A DNA stretch of 50,654 bases from Cupriavidus necator. GTDB lineage: Bacteria > Pseudomonadota > Gammaproteobacteria > Burkholderiales > Burkholderiaceae. Position numbers and translations under genes: made by a program. The notes beneath the pieces are model-generated. The model was not told the origin of the DNA, did no database searches, and was given only the letters and a program-made list of their open reading frames with translations. Below, in pieces: positions 41,803-48,900 of the stretch. The number at the start of each line of letters is the position of its first letter. Within the stretch, counting starts at the first letter, position 1. The stretch lies in assembly GCF_013141915.1 (NCBI RefSeq), contig NZ_SROX01000028.1:1-50654 (forward strand), given 5' to 3'.

Positions 41803-42598
41803 GACGGGAGTGTCCTCCGGAGATATCGATATGGCTGCCCGTGGTGTACGAAGACAACGGCGAGGCAAGGAACAGGATGGCGCGGGCTGCCTCGACCGGC
41901 AGGCCCAGGCGGCCAAGTGGAATATGTTTCTGCTGGGCCAGGCGCGCGGTCCACGCGGCCCAGTCCAGGTGACGGTCTTCTTCGGGACGCGCCTCGAAGC
42001 GGCGGCGCCATTGGCCCGATTCAACCAGCCCGATCAGGATGCCGTTGACGCGCACACCCTTGGGCGCGAACTCGGTGGCCATCGAGCGCACCAGATTCAG
42101 CACGCCGGCGCGCGCGGCGGAAGTGGCCACCATGTGCGGCTCCGGCTGCTGTGCCAGCAGGGAGTTGACGCAGACGATGGCGCCCTGGCCGGACTGCTCG
42201 AGCTGCGGCAGGAACGCGCGCGTCGGGTGGATCACCGAGAAGAACTTGAGCTGCAGCTCGTCCATCCAGGCCGCGTCCTCGGTATTGGCGAAGGTGGAAA
42301 CGCGGCCCTGGCCGGCGTTGTTGACCAGCATGGCGACGTTGCCGAACCTGCCCTGCACGTCGGCGGCAAAGGCGGCGACCTGCTCCGGCCTGAGCACGTC
42401 GCAGGTGGCGGCATGAAGCCGGCAGCCCGGGAACTGCTCGCGCAATCGCGCTTCGGCGCTGCGCAGGCGGGCTTCGTCGCGGCCGCACAGGGCGACGGCG
42501 GCGCCCGCTTCGAGCAGCAGCTCGACGGTCGCCAGCCCGATGCCGGAGGACCCGCCGGTAACGACGGCAACCTTGCCGCCGAGATCAATCATGGACAT
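41795..42598 (-). CDS. SDR-family protein lacking the canonical Tyr-Lys pair
   Basis: 267 residues. The cofactor-binding TGGSSGIG is at 14-21 and NNAG at 93-96. Ser146 (VCVNSLL) is conserved, but the YxxxK motif expected 13 residues later reads TSAAR (Thr159, Arg163). So either it uses another mechanism or it is not an active dehydrogenase. The ending, GSHIDISGGHSRH, is normal for SDRs. The start codon ATG 42598 comes 5 bases after the stop of the IclR gene. GTG at 42607 would add three residues. Confidence 0.82.
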   Translation of the reverse strand: MSMIDLGGKVAVVTGGSSGIGLATVELLLEAGAAVALCGRDEARLRSAEARLREQFPGCRLHAATCDVLRPEQVAAFAADVQGRFGNVAMLVNNAGQGRVSTFANTEDAAWMDELQLKFFSVIHPTRAFLPQLEQSGQGAIVCVNSLLAQQPEPHMVATSAARAGVLNLVRSMATEFAPKGVRVNGILIGLVESGQWRRRFEARPEEDRHLDWAAWTARLAQQKHIPLGRLGLPVEAARAILFLASPLSSYTTGSHIDISGGHSRHA

Positions 42599-42603
42599 TG
42601 TCC

Positions 42604-43455
42604 TCACTCCCGATACAGATTGACGACCTTGCCGGCGCTGTGCAGCGACGGCCGGTAGTCGAGCAGGCGCGACAGCTCGCCCGCGCTATCCCTGACTTTC
42701 TCCACCATCGCGTCCAGCTGCTCCGGGTCGATGTGCGCGGCGGGGATGGTCGCGCCCAGCGCCGCCACCACCTTGCCGGTGCGGTCGCGCACCGGTGCCG
42801 CGATGGTCGAGATACTCGATTCGAAAAAACCTTCCTGCAGCACGTAGCCGCGCTCGCGGTCGCGCTGGACGATGGCGAAGAGCGCATCGGCCGTGCGCGG
42901 CGTGCTGTCGGAGAACACTTCGAGCTGCGCCTCCGGATACAGCGCGCGCAGTTCCGCCAGCGTCAGGTCCTCCAGCAGCACCCGGCCCAGCACCGTCGCA
43001 TGCGCCGGCAAACGCGTGCCGACGTTGACCGAGCTGGCGAAGGGGCGCGGCGACACCGCCTTGGCCACGTAGACGATCGAGCGACCGTCGCGCACCACCA
43101 GGTTGGTCGGGTAGCCGATTTCGTCGCGCAGCCGCTCCAGCAGCGGTCGGCCCAGCTCGGTCAGCTCCAGCGAAGCCAGGTACTCGAACCCGAGCCGCAG
43201 CACCGCCATCCCCAGCCGGAAATCGCGGCCGCCATCGGCGCGCTCGACAAAGCCCAGCATTTCCAGCGTGGCCAGCAGGCGGAACACGGTGGAACGCGGC
43301 ACCTTGAGGCGGCGCGCCAGTTCCGCGGCCGACATGGTGCGGTCCTTGCTGCTGAACTCGCCGAGCAGGCGCAGCCCGCGCTCCAGGCCCGGGACGATGT
43401 ACTTGTCCGGGGTCTCGTTGGCGGCCGGCGTGGTCGGGATGGCGTGGGTGCTCAT
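42604..43455 (-). CDS. IclR-family regulator, paralogue of the one at 22645
   Basis: 283 residues. The helix-turn-helix has PGLERGLRLLGEFSSKDRTM and KVPRSTVFRLLATLEMLGF; the effector domain includes NVGTRLPAHATVLGRVLLED and ISTIAAPVRDRTGKVVAALG. The two paralogues are about 85% identical, and their recognition helices are the same, so they probably bind the same DNA. It lies inside the Rieske operon between the cupin and SDR genes, which makes it a likely autoregulated local regulator. Its predicted site is the GTTTYA-N4-TAAAAC motif found before this operon (46325), though MarR and others are not excluded. Confidence 0.92.
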   Translation of the reverse strand: MSTHAIPTTPAANETPDKYIVPGLERGLRLLGEFSSKDRTMSAAELARRLKVPRSTVFRLLATLEMLGFVERADGGRDFRLGMAVLRLGFEYLASLELTELGRPLLERLRDEIGYPTNLVVRDGRSIVYVAKAVSPRPFASSVNVGTRLPAHATVLGRVLLEDLTLAELRALYPEAQLEVFSDSTPRTADALFAIVQRDRERGYVLQEGFFESSISTIAAPVRDRTGKVVAALGATIPAAHIDPEQLDAMVEKVRDSAGELSRLLDYRPSLHSAGKVVNLYRE

Positions 43456-43486
43456 GGTCGGTGCGTGCGGTCGGGCCGAGGGCGCA

Positions 43487-44023
43487 TCAGCGCTTGATCT
43501 TCGACAGCGGGTGCTCGGGCGGGTAGGTCGGCGTGATCGGCTTTTGGGCGCCGAGCATCACGCACATCAGCGCGTCTTCGTCGCCGATATTGATTTCCTC
43601 GCGGTACACGCCCGGCGGCACCGAGACCAGGTCGCGGTCGGTCAGGATGGTCTCGAAGCGCTCGCCGTCCTTTTCCAGGATCAGCTTGATCTTGCCGCGC
43701 ATGACGAAGAACACCTCTTCCACGTCGGTGTGGATATGCGACGGGCCTTCATGGCCGGCCGGGATGATCATCGTGGAGAAGGTGAAGTGCTCCGACGGCA
43801 CGGTGTTGGTGTCGGCGGCCACGCCGGTGCCGCCGGTACCCAGGTAGCGCATCTGCGCGCGGCGGTACTTGGGGTCGTGGTCGGCCTGGAACTTCAGCGC
43901 GTCCCAGTCGTACTTGCGCGTGGAGAAGCGCGCGACGCGGCTTTCCATCCACTGGTCGAACGAGGCGCCCTCCGGCTGGTCCCAGGAACGCTTGATGTTC
44001 TGTTGTTGGGAAAGATCGCTCAT
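43487..44023 (-). CDS. Cupin-domain protein
   Basis: 178 residues with one cupin barrel. Motif 1 is GPSHIHTDVEEVFFVMRG (about 93-110), with the two His and Glu metal ligands; the second motif is weaker (VPPGVYREEINIG). The first about 60 residues (SWDQPEGASFDQWMESRVAR) form an extra N-terminal part. Such small cupins in aromatic operons can be dioxygenases or isomerases, but the function cannot be given. It has an AAGGAA ribosome binding site and follows the SDR gene by 50 bases. Confidence 0.82.
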   Translation of the reverse strand: MSDLSQQQNIKRSWDQPEGASFDQWMESRVARFSTRKYDWDALKFQADHDPKYRRAQMRYLGTGGTGVAADTNTVPSEHFTFSTMIIPAGHEGPSHIHTDVEEVFFVMRGKIKLILEKDGERFETILTDRDLVSVPPGVYREEINIGDEDALMCVMLGAQKPITPTYPPEHPLSKIKR

Positions 44024-44073
44024 TTGGATTCCTTCTGCTTGATGTGGCTTTCGGTGGATCGTGGATCGGTGGA

Positions 44074-44847
44074 TCAGTGCATGACAAAGCCGCCGTTGAC
44101 CGCCAGGGTCTGTCCGGTCACGAAGCGGGCAAGGTCGGACAAGGCGAACAGCACGGCGCCGCAGACATCGTCGGGCAGTTGCTCGCGCTGGATCGCGCGT
44201 TGCTCGCGGTACAGGTCGTGCCGGTGCTGGGGCACGTATTCGGTGGCCTCGACCAGGGTCAGGCCCGGGGCCACGGCATTCACCGTGATCTGGTCCTTGC
44301 CGAGTTCGCGTGCCAGCGAGCGGGTCATGCCGATGATGGCGCTCTTGCTGGCCACGTAGGCAAGCAGGTTGGGCGCGCCCCACAGCGGCGTGTCCGAGGC
44401 CAGGTTGACCACCGCGCCACGGCCGCTGGCGCGCAGCGCCGGCAGGCAGGCGGCGGTCATCAGCCAGGTGCCGCGCACGTTGACGTTCATCACGCGGTCC
44501 CAGGTGGCGATATCGATGGCGCCGGCGTCACGGCCGCCCGAGTCGGTCACGGCGGCGTTGTTGACCAGGCCATCGAGGCCGCCGAGGGCCTTCACGGCGG
44601 CGTCGGCACAGGCCTGCACCGAGGCGGGGTCGGACAGGTCCAGCGTGACCGGCACCACCTTCAGGCCGCGCGCACGCAGCGCATCGGCTTCCTGCTGCAG
44701 GCGCTCGGCCAGGATATCGGCCATCGCCACGCTGGCGCCGGCTTCGGCCAGCGACGTGGCGAAGGCCAGGCCCAGGCCGCGCGCGGCGCCGGTGACCAGC
44801 ACCTTGCGTCCGGCCAGCAGCGTGTTGTGCTGGGTCGCCTCAGGCAT
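44074..44847 (-). CDS. SDR-family dehydrogenase
   Basis: 257 residues with all canonical motifs: TGAARGLG (cofactor), NNAA, catalytic Ser in VNLASDTPLW, and YVASK. It probably oxidises or reduces a hydroxyl group, for example rearomatising a cis-diol made by the Rieske oxygenase encoded just upstream. Its ATG overlaps the oxygenase stop by 8 bases (ATGCCTGA), so the two proteins are likely made in similar amounts. Confidence 0.9.
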   Translation of the reverse strand: MPEATQHNTLLAGRKVLVTGAARGLGLAFATSLAEAGASVAMADILAERLQQEADALRARGLKVVPVTLDLSDPASVQACADAAVKALGGLDGLVNNAAVTDSGGRDAGAIDIATWDRVMNVNVRGTWLMTAACLPALRASGRGAVVNLASDTPLWGAPNLLAYVASKSAIIGMTRSLARELGKDQITVNAVAPGLTLVEATEYVPQHRHDLYREQRAIQREQLPDDVCGAVLFALSDLARFVTGQTLAVNGGFVMH

Positions 44848-45901
44848 GGCTGGCGGCTCCGGCGGGTTGCAGCATGGCCACCGGCTCGTCGGCGACTTCC
44901 TGCTCGGCGCGGCGCTTGAGCAGCCGGCGCACGCGCGTGATGCCGGCATCGTGCTGGTACAGCATCTCGTGGTCGCGCGCGTTGGGGGCCATCATCTCCA
45001 GCACCACGCGGTCCTGCTCGAGCACGTCCCAGTGCAGCTGCTCCAGGCGGTTGCGGTACAGGAAGCGCCATACGTCGCGCTCCCAGCCCTGCACGTGGCG
45101 GGTGCGCCAGAAGAACACCATGCAGTGGTCCTCATCCACCGGCGTAGCCATGCCGACGATGCCGAACGGGCCGCCGGGGCCGACCTTGGCGCGGTACGGG
45201 ATCGCCAGGCGCAGCCACAGCGTGCCGGTCTCGCCGAATTCGACCCAGTCGAAGTTGACGCCGCGCTGGCCGGTCTTCTCGAACACCAGGCCGTGCTCGG
45301 TCTCGCGGATCTGCATCACGGCAGATTTCTCGCCCGACGCCATCGAGTGCGACACCGCATGCAGGTAGGCGCCGTGCATCGGGTCCATCACGTTGTCGAT
45401 GGCATAGCGGTAGTTGCAGTCCCAGTGCGCCACGCACAGGAAGTGGCTGTGCTCGTCGCTGGCCAGCTCCTCGGGCAGGCGCAGTTCGTCGGGGCTGCCC
45501 TCGCCCTGCGGGGCCTGGTCGCCGAACCACAGGAAGATTGCGCCGGCCTTCTCCTGCACCGGGTAGCTGCGCACGCAGGTGCGGCCTTCCAGCGGGCAGC
45601 TTTCCACCGCCGGCACGCTCTTGACCTGGCCGTCGCCGCCGACTTCCACGCCGTGGTACCAGCAGGCGACACGGTCGCCCAGGTTCCAGCCCATCGACAG
45701 GCGCGCGCCGCGATGCGGGCAGCGGTCTTCCAGGGCGTGGACCTGGCCGGCGCCGTCGCGCCACAGCACGATGTTCTGGCTCAGTCGCGTGATGCCGATC
45801 GGGGCATGCGATACCGCCCACGAGGCGGCGACGGGGTACCAATAGTTGCGCAGGCCGCTGTTCAGGCGGGCTTCGGTGCGGGCTTGCTTGTTCGATTCCA
45901 T
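44840..45901 (-). CDS. Rieske non-haem iron oxygenase, alpha subunit (VanA/TsaM type)
   Basis: 353 residues. The Rieske centre is Cys61, His63, Cys80 and His83 (CPHRG and CWYHG). The mononuclear iron site is Asp173, His176 and His181 in NVMDPMHGAYLHAVSH. Length and the class IA pattern (no beta subunit) fit vanillate demethylase and toluenesulfonate monooxygenase relatives, which use a VanB-type reductase such as that at 35665. The reaction is hydroxylation or O-/N-demethylation of an aromatic substrate. It is the second gene of the operon. Confidence 0.92.
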   Translation of the reverse strand: MESNKQARTEARLNSGLRNYWYPVAASWAVSHAPIGITRLSQNIVLWRDGAGQVHALEDRCPHRGARLSMGWNLGDRVACWYHGVEVGGDGQVKSVPAVESCPLEGRTCVRSYPVQEKAGAIFLWFGDQAPQGEGSPDELRLPEELASDEHSHFLCVAHWDCNYRYAIDNVMDPMHGAYLHAVSHSMASGEKSAVMQIRETEHGLVFEKTGQRGVNFDWVEFGETGTLWLRLAIPYRAKVGPGGPFGIVGMATPVDEDHCMVFFWRTRHVQGWERDVWRFLYRNRLEQLHWDVLEQDRVVLEMMAPNARDHEMLYQHDAGITRVRRLLKRRAEQEVADEPVAMLQPAGAASHA

Positions 45902-45942
45902 GGGGTTTTCTCGCTTCGGGGCTGGACGTGGACGGGGCGGAC

Positions 45943-46263
45943 TCAGGCGCCCAGCCGGCGCATTTCGGCCAGGAAGCGCGCTTCGGTCCAGGGCTGGCCG
46001 TCAACGCCGAGGAAACCGGCGTCATTGAACGCGCGCACGATGTCCTGCGGGTTCTGCGCGCCGCCTTCGAACGCAGCCTCGAGGGCATCGCCCAGCGCGT
46101 TTTCGTAGGCGCTCGGCGCAGCGGCGCGGGTCTGCCAGACGATGTTGGCGACCTTGCCGGGTTGCTCGATATGGCCCTTGCCTGCCACGTTGTTCGGCGC
46201 CGGACGCTCCCAGGGCACCAGGTTCGGGTTGTACGAGAGGCTTTCCATTGCGCTTGGCTCCAT
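45943..46263 (-). CDS. Small protein of unknown function, first gene of the Rieske operon
   Basis: 106 residues from ATG 46263, or 101 from ATG 46248, which has the better GGAG ribosome binding site. Sequence features are YNPNLVPWERPAPNNVAG, a helical middle (ENALGDALEAAFEGG) and NPQDIVRAFNDAGFLGVDGQ with WTEARFLAEMRRLGA at the end. The C-terminal part looks like a recombinase-type helix-turn-helix (N-terminal end of resolvases), a match I recall for proteins of this kind. It lies 41 bp before the oxygenase gene. A role in stability or activity of the oxygenase would be guesswork. Confidence 0.65.
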   Translation of the reverse strand: MEPSAMESLSYNPNLVPWERPAPNNVAGKGHIEQPGKVANIVWQTRAAAPSAYENALGDALEAAFEGGAQNPQDIVRAFNDAGFLGVDGQPWTEARFLAEMRRLGA

Positions 46264-46324
46264 GTCTTGCTGCGGGGACCGTGTTCCACGTGCGCGTCCA
46301 GCCGTCTGCCGGTGGCCGCGCTAA

Positions 46325-46340
46325 GTTTTACTAATGAAAC
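46325..46340. promoter_or_regulatory. GTTTYA-N4-TAAAAC site 2, before the Rieske operon
   Basis: On the minus strand GTTTCATTAGTAAAAC, with arms GTTT and AAAC exact. It lies 62 bp before the ATG at 46263. The region also contains the palindrome GGGTTAACCC at 46401-46410 and two tandem GGGTTGGCTG words at about 46420-46440, of unknown meaning. Confidence 0.65.
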
Positions 46341-46506
46341 ACTGGTTTAGATATTGAACACAGGTACGACTATAGACAACCGCGACATAAAAATTGACTG
46401 GGGTTAACCCGCTACTGGGTGGGTTGGCTGCGGGTTGGCTGAGAAGTTGAGGCTTCTGCGCCGCGCTACCCGCTGGACCAGCGCCGGCAGGCGCCGTTTC
46501 GAAGGG

Positions 46507-47373
46507 TCAGTCGCCGGCAGGCAGGGCCGCGCGGATCAGCCGCGCGGTGGCGGCGGCCTGGTCGATATAGCAAGCATGGCCGGCATCCGGGATCAGCGAG
46601 AACGGCAAGCCGAAGCGTTCGGCCAGCGCGGCACAGGCCGGCGGCGTGGTGACGACGTCGCGGCCGCCGCAGGCGATCTGCGTCGGCACCTGTGGCGGAC
46701 GGCGCGCCAGGTAGGCGTCGATGTCGTCGCCGCACAGCATCGCCACGGCCTGGCGATAGCCGTCCGGGTTCAGCCGCCGCATGTTCCAGCGCACCCAGGC
46801 CTGCGCGCCGGCATCGGCCGCTTCGCTGAGCAGCCGCGCCGGGCCGCGTTGGGCCAGCCCGTCGACGCCCTGCGCGGCCAGCGCCTCCAGGCGCTGGCGT
46901 GCCACCGCGCTGGCCTGGGCCTCCTTGCCGGCCGCGCCATAGCCTTGCGCCACGCTCAGCAACAGCAGCCGCGCCGGCAGCCGTCGCGCCGTGGCGATAT
47001 AGGCGGCAGCCATCAGCGCGCCCAGCGAATGCCCGACCACCAGCGCCGGCTGCAGGTCCAACGCCGCGAGCAGCCCCTCGAGCCGCTGCGCATAGTCGGC
47101 GGCGGCCGGGCGCGCCTGCGCCAGCGGGGTGGAGTCGCCGTAGCCCGGCGCGTCCCACGCAATCACGCGCGCATGCGCGGCCAGCAAGCTGGCGCAGGGC
47201 AGCCAGGACGCCGCGCCGGAACTGATGCCGTGCAGCAGCACCACCACCGGCCCCGTCCCGCCGCCGCAGCGGTAGGCCACGCGCGCGTCGCCCACTTGCG
47301 CCACCCCCTGGGCAAACCCGCGGTCGAGGTCGTCCAGCAGGCGGCGATCGGGTTCCGGGGTCGTCAGGGACAT
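46507..47373 (-). CDS. Alpha/beta hydrolase
   Basis: 288 residues from ATG 47373. The oxyanion-hole segment is VLLHGISSGAASW. The nucleophile is Ser116 in VVGHSLGALMAA. Asp239 (GGRDVVTTP) and His266 (PDAGHACYI) complete the triad. In meta-cleavage pathways such enzymes hydrolyse the ring-cleavage product, which fits the extradiol dioxygenase in the downstream operon. The operator at 47379 ends 6 bases before the start and covers the ribosome binding site; ATG 47385 is a less likely start. Confidence 0.88.
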   Translation of the reverse strand: MSLTTPEPDRRLLDDLDRGFAQGVAQVGDARVAYRCGGGTGPVVVLLHGISSGAASWLPCASLLAAHARVIAWDAPGYGDSTPLAQARPAAADYAQRLEGLLAALDLQPALVVGHSLGALMAAAYIATARRLPARLLLLSVAQGYGAAGKEAQASAVARQRLEALAAQGVDGLAQRGPARLLSEAADAGAQAWVRWNMRRLNPDGYRQAVAMLCGDDIDAYLARRPPQVPTQIACGGRDVVTTPPACAALAERFGLPFSLIPDAGHACYIDQAAATARLIRAALPAGD

Positions 47374-47378
47374 ATTTT

Positions 47379-47394
47379 GTTCCATATATAAAAC
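47379..47394. promoter_or_regulatory. GTTTYA-N4-TAAAAC site 3, before the hydrolase
   Basis: GTTCCATATATAAAAC, the least perfect copy: outer GTT and AAC and the inner ATATAT are symmetric, but two bases of the left arm differ. It directly precedes, and partly overlaps, the ribosome binding site of the hydrolase gene. Confidence 0.55.
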
Positions 47395-47592
47395 CACTGT
47401 TGGCAAATAAAACTCTCCAAGCATAGGCGCTGCCCCGTTGCCGGCGGGATCAGGGTTAACGATAGGGCGACCGGAAAGCCCGGCGTGGCGCCAGCTGCGG
47501 TCCGCCGCAGTTCTCGCTTTAGGGATAACCCTCCTCACATTTTCCGGAAAGTCACGGCTATATTTTGCTCAACGTTTCTTATGTTGTTTGAT

Positions 47593-47608
47593 GTTTCATA
47601 TATAAAAC
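47593..47608. promoter_or_regulatory. GTTTYA-N4-TAAAAC site 4, before the porin
   Basis: GTTTCATATATAAAAC, one mismatch from a perfect palindrome, 106 bp upstream of the porin start. The TATAAA inside could act as a -10 element. The palindrome TTTCCGGAAA lies at 47541-47550. The 341-bp hydrolase-porin gap (47374-47714) holds no gene that I can see. Confidence 0.65.
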
Positions 47609-47714
47609 ACAAAAGAGGCGATAAGGACATCCGGTGCCGCCATCCGCAGTGGTACCGGAGAACAAGACCAAAAGACCAAAGACCACAAGACGGAAAACGG
47701 AAGGAAACTGGTAG

Positions 47715-48809
47715 ATGAAACTTGCACGAACCGCCGCGGCCCTGCTTGCGGCTTCCCCCCTGCTGGCCTCGGCGCAATCGTCGGTGACGCTGTACGGCGT
47801 GATCGACAGCGGTGTCGAGTACGTGAGCAACGTCGGCGCCAACGGCAACGGCCTGGTGCGCATGCCCAACAACACCGCCACGGTGCCGTCGCGCTGGGGC
47901 ATCCGTGGCACGGAAGACCTGGGCGGCGGCCTGAAGGGCCTGTTCGTGCTGGAGTCGGGCTTTTCGCCGGACACCGGCAATGCCAACCAGGGCGGTCGCC
48001 TGTTCGGGCGCCAGGCGCTGGTGGGGCTGAGCAATCCGTACGGCCAGTTGTCGTTCGGCCGTCAGTACACGATGCTGTTCTGGGCCATCCTGGACAGCGA
48101 CATCCTGGGCCCCAACGTCCACGGCTCCGGCTCGCTCGACAGCTACCTGCCCAATACTCGCGCCGACAACGCGGTCGCGTACAAGGCCAACTTCAACGGC
48201 TTCGTGGTGGGCGCCACCTACAGCTTCGGGCGCGACGCGGTCAACGCGGGCCCCAGCCCCGCCGGCACCAACTGCGCCGGCGAGAACCCGGCCGACAAGA
48301 AGGCGTGCCGCGAATGGTCGGCCATGCTGGGCTACGACAACAAGACCTGGGGCGTGATCGCGGCGTACGACTCGCAGCGCGGCGGTCCGGGCGCCTTCGC
48401 CGGACTGACCAACAGCAACCTGACCGACGATCGCCTGTCGCTGGGCGGCTACATGCTGCTGAAGAACACCAAGCTCGGCGCCGGCTGGATCCGCCGCGAC
48501 AACGAGGGCAGCCCCACGCCGGTCAGCGACCTGTACTACGCCGGCGTCTCGCACGACATCACGCCGGCAGTCAACGTGGCGGGGCAGGTGTACTTCCTGA
48601 ACTACCACGGCAGCGACAACCAGGCCATGCTGTACGCACTGCGCGCGACCTACAGTTTCAGCAAGCGCACCTCGGTCTATGCCTCCGCGGGCTTTATCAA
48701 TAACAGCGGCCAGCTTGCCATGTCGGTGAGCGGGGGCTCGCCCGGTTCCGCCCCGCGCCCGGGCGAGAACCAGTGGGGCTCGATGCTCGGCATCAAGCAC
48801 GTCTTCTGA
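47715..48809 (+). CDS. Outer-membrane porin (Gram-negative general porin, Burkholderiales type)
   Basis: 364 residues. The signal peptide MKLARTAAALLAASPLLASA is followed by QSSVTLYGVIDSGVEYVSN, the classic first strand of this porin family. SRWGIRGTEDLGGGLKGLFVLESGF and GRLFGRQALVGLSNPYGQLSFGRQ are equally typical, and the last residue is Phe, needed for outer-membrane insertion. It forms 16-stranded trimeric channels. Because it carries the same upstream motif as the Rieske operon, it is likely induced with it as an uptake channel. Confidence 0.92.
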   Translation: MKLARTAAALLAASPLLASAQSSVTLYGVIDSGVEYVSNVGANGNGLVRMPNNTATVPSRWGIRGTEDLGGGLKGLFVLESGFSPDTGNANQGGRLFGRQALVGLSNPYGQLSFGRQYTMLFWAILDSDILGPNVHGSGSLDSYLPNTRADNAVAYKANFNGFVVGATYSFGRDAVNAGPSPAGTNCAGENPADKKACREWSAMLGYDNKTWGVIAAYDSQRGGPGAFAGLTNSNLTDDRLSLGGYMLLKNTKLGAGWIRRDNEGSPTPVSDLYYAGVSHDITPAVNVAGQVYFLNYHGSDNQAMLYALRATYSFSKRTSVYASAGFINNSGQLAMSVSGGSPGSAPRPGENQWGSMLGIKHVF

Positions 48810-48872
48810 GTCCGCCCCAATCCATCCGGGCCGCCGGCGCCGGGCGCCGGGTTCCCCCACGCGGCACCGCCT

Positions 48873-48892
48873 CCGGGCAGGTGCCCGGTTTT
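48873..48892 (+). terminator. Terminator-like hairpin after the porin gene
   Basis: CCGGGC and GCCCGG form a stem with AGGT loop, followed by four T. It sits 8 bases before the next ATG, at 48901, so it separates the porin from the Bug gene or attenuates read-through. Confidence 0.55.
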
Positions 48893-48900
48893 ACCGAGCT

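Noticed and set aside
39094..42048. A 984-codon plus-strand open frame opposite the aldehyde dehydrogenase, aspartate-dehydrogenase-like and ThDP genes
   Set aside because: Antisense shadow of high-GC genes. It is rich in Arg, His, Gln and Ala and has no recognisable domain, while the minus-strand proteins have intact motifs.
47485..47718. A 77-codon frame in the hydrolase-porin gap
   Set aside because: No family features. It covers the operator at 47593 and overlaps the porin start, so it is a control region rather than a gene.
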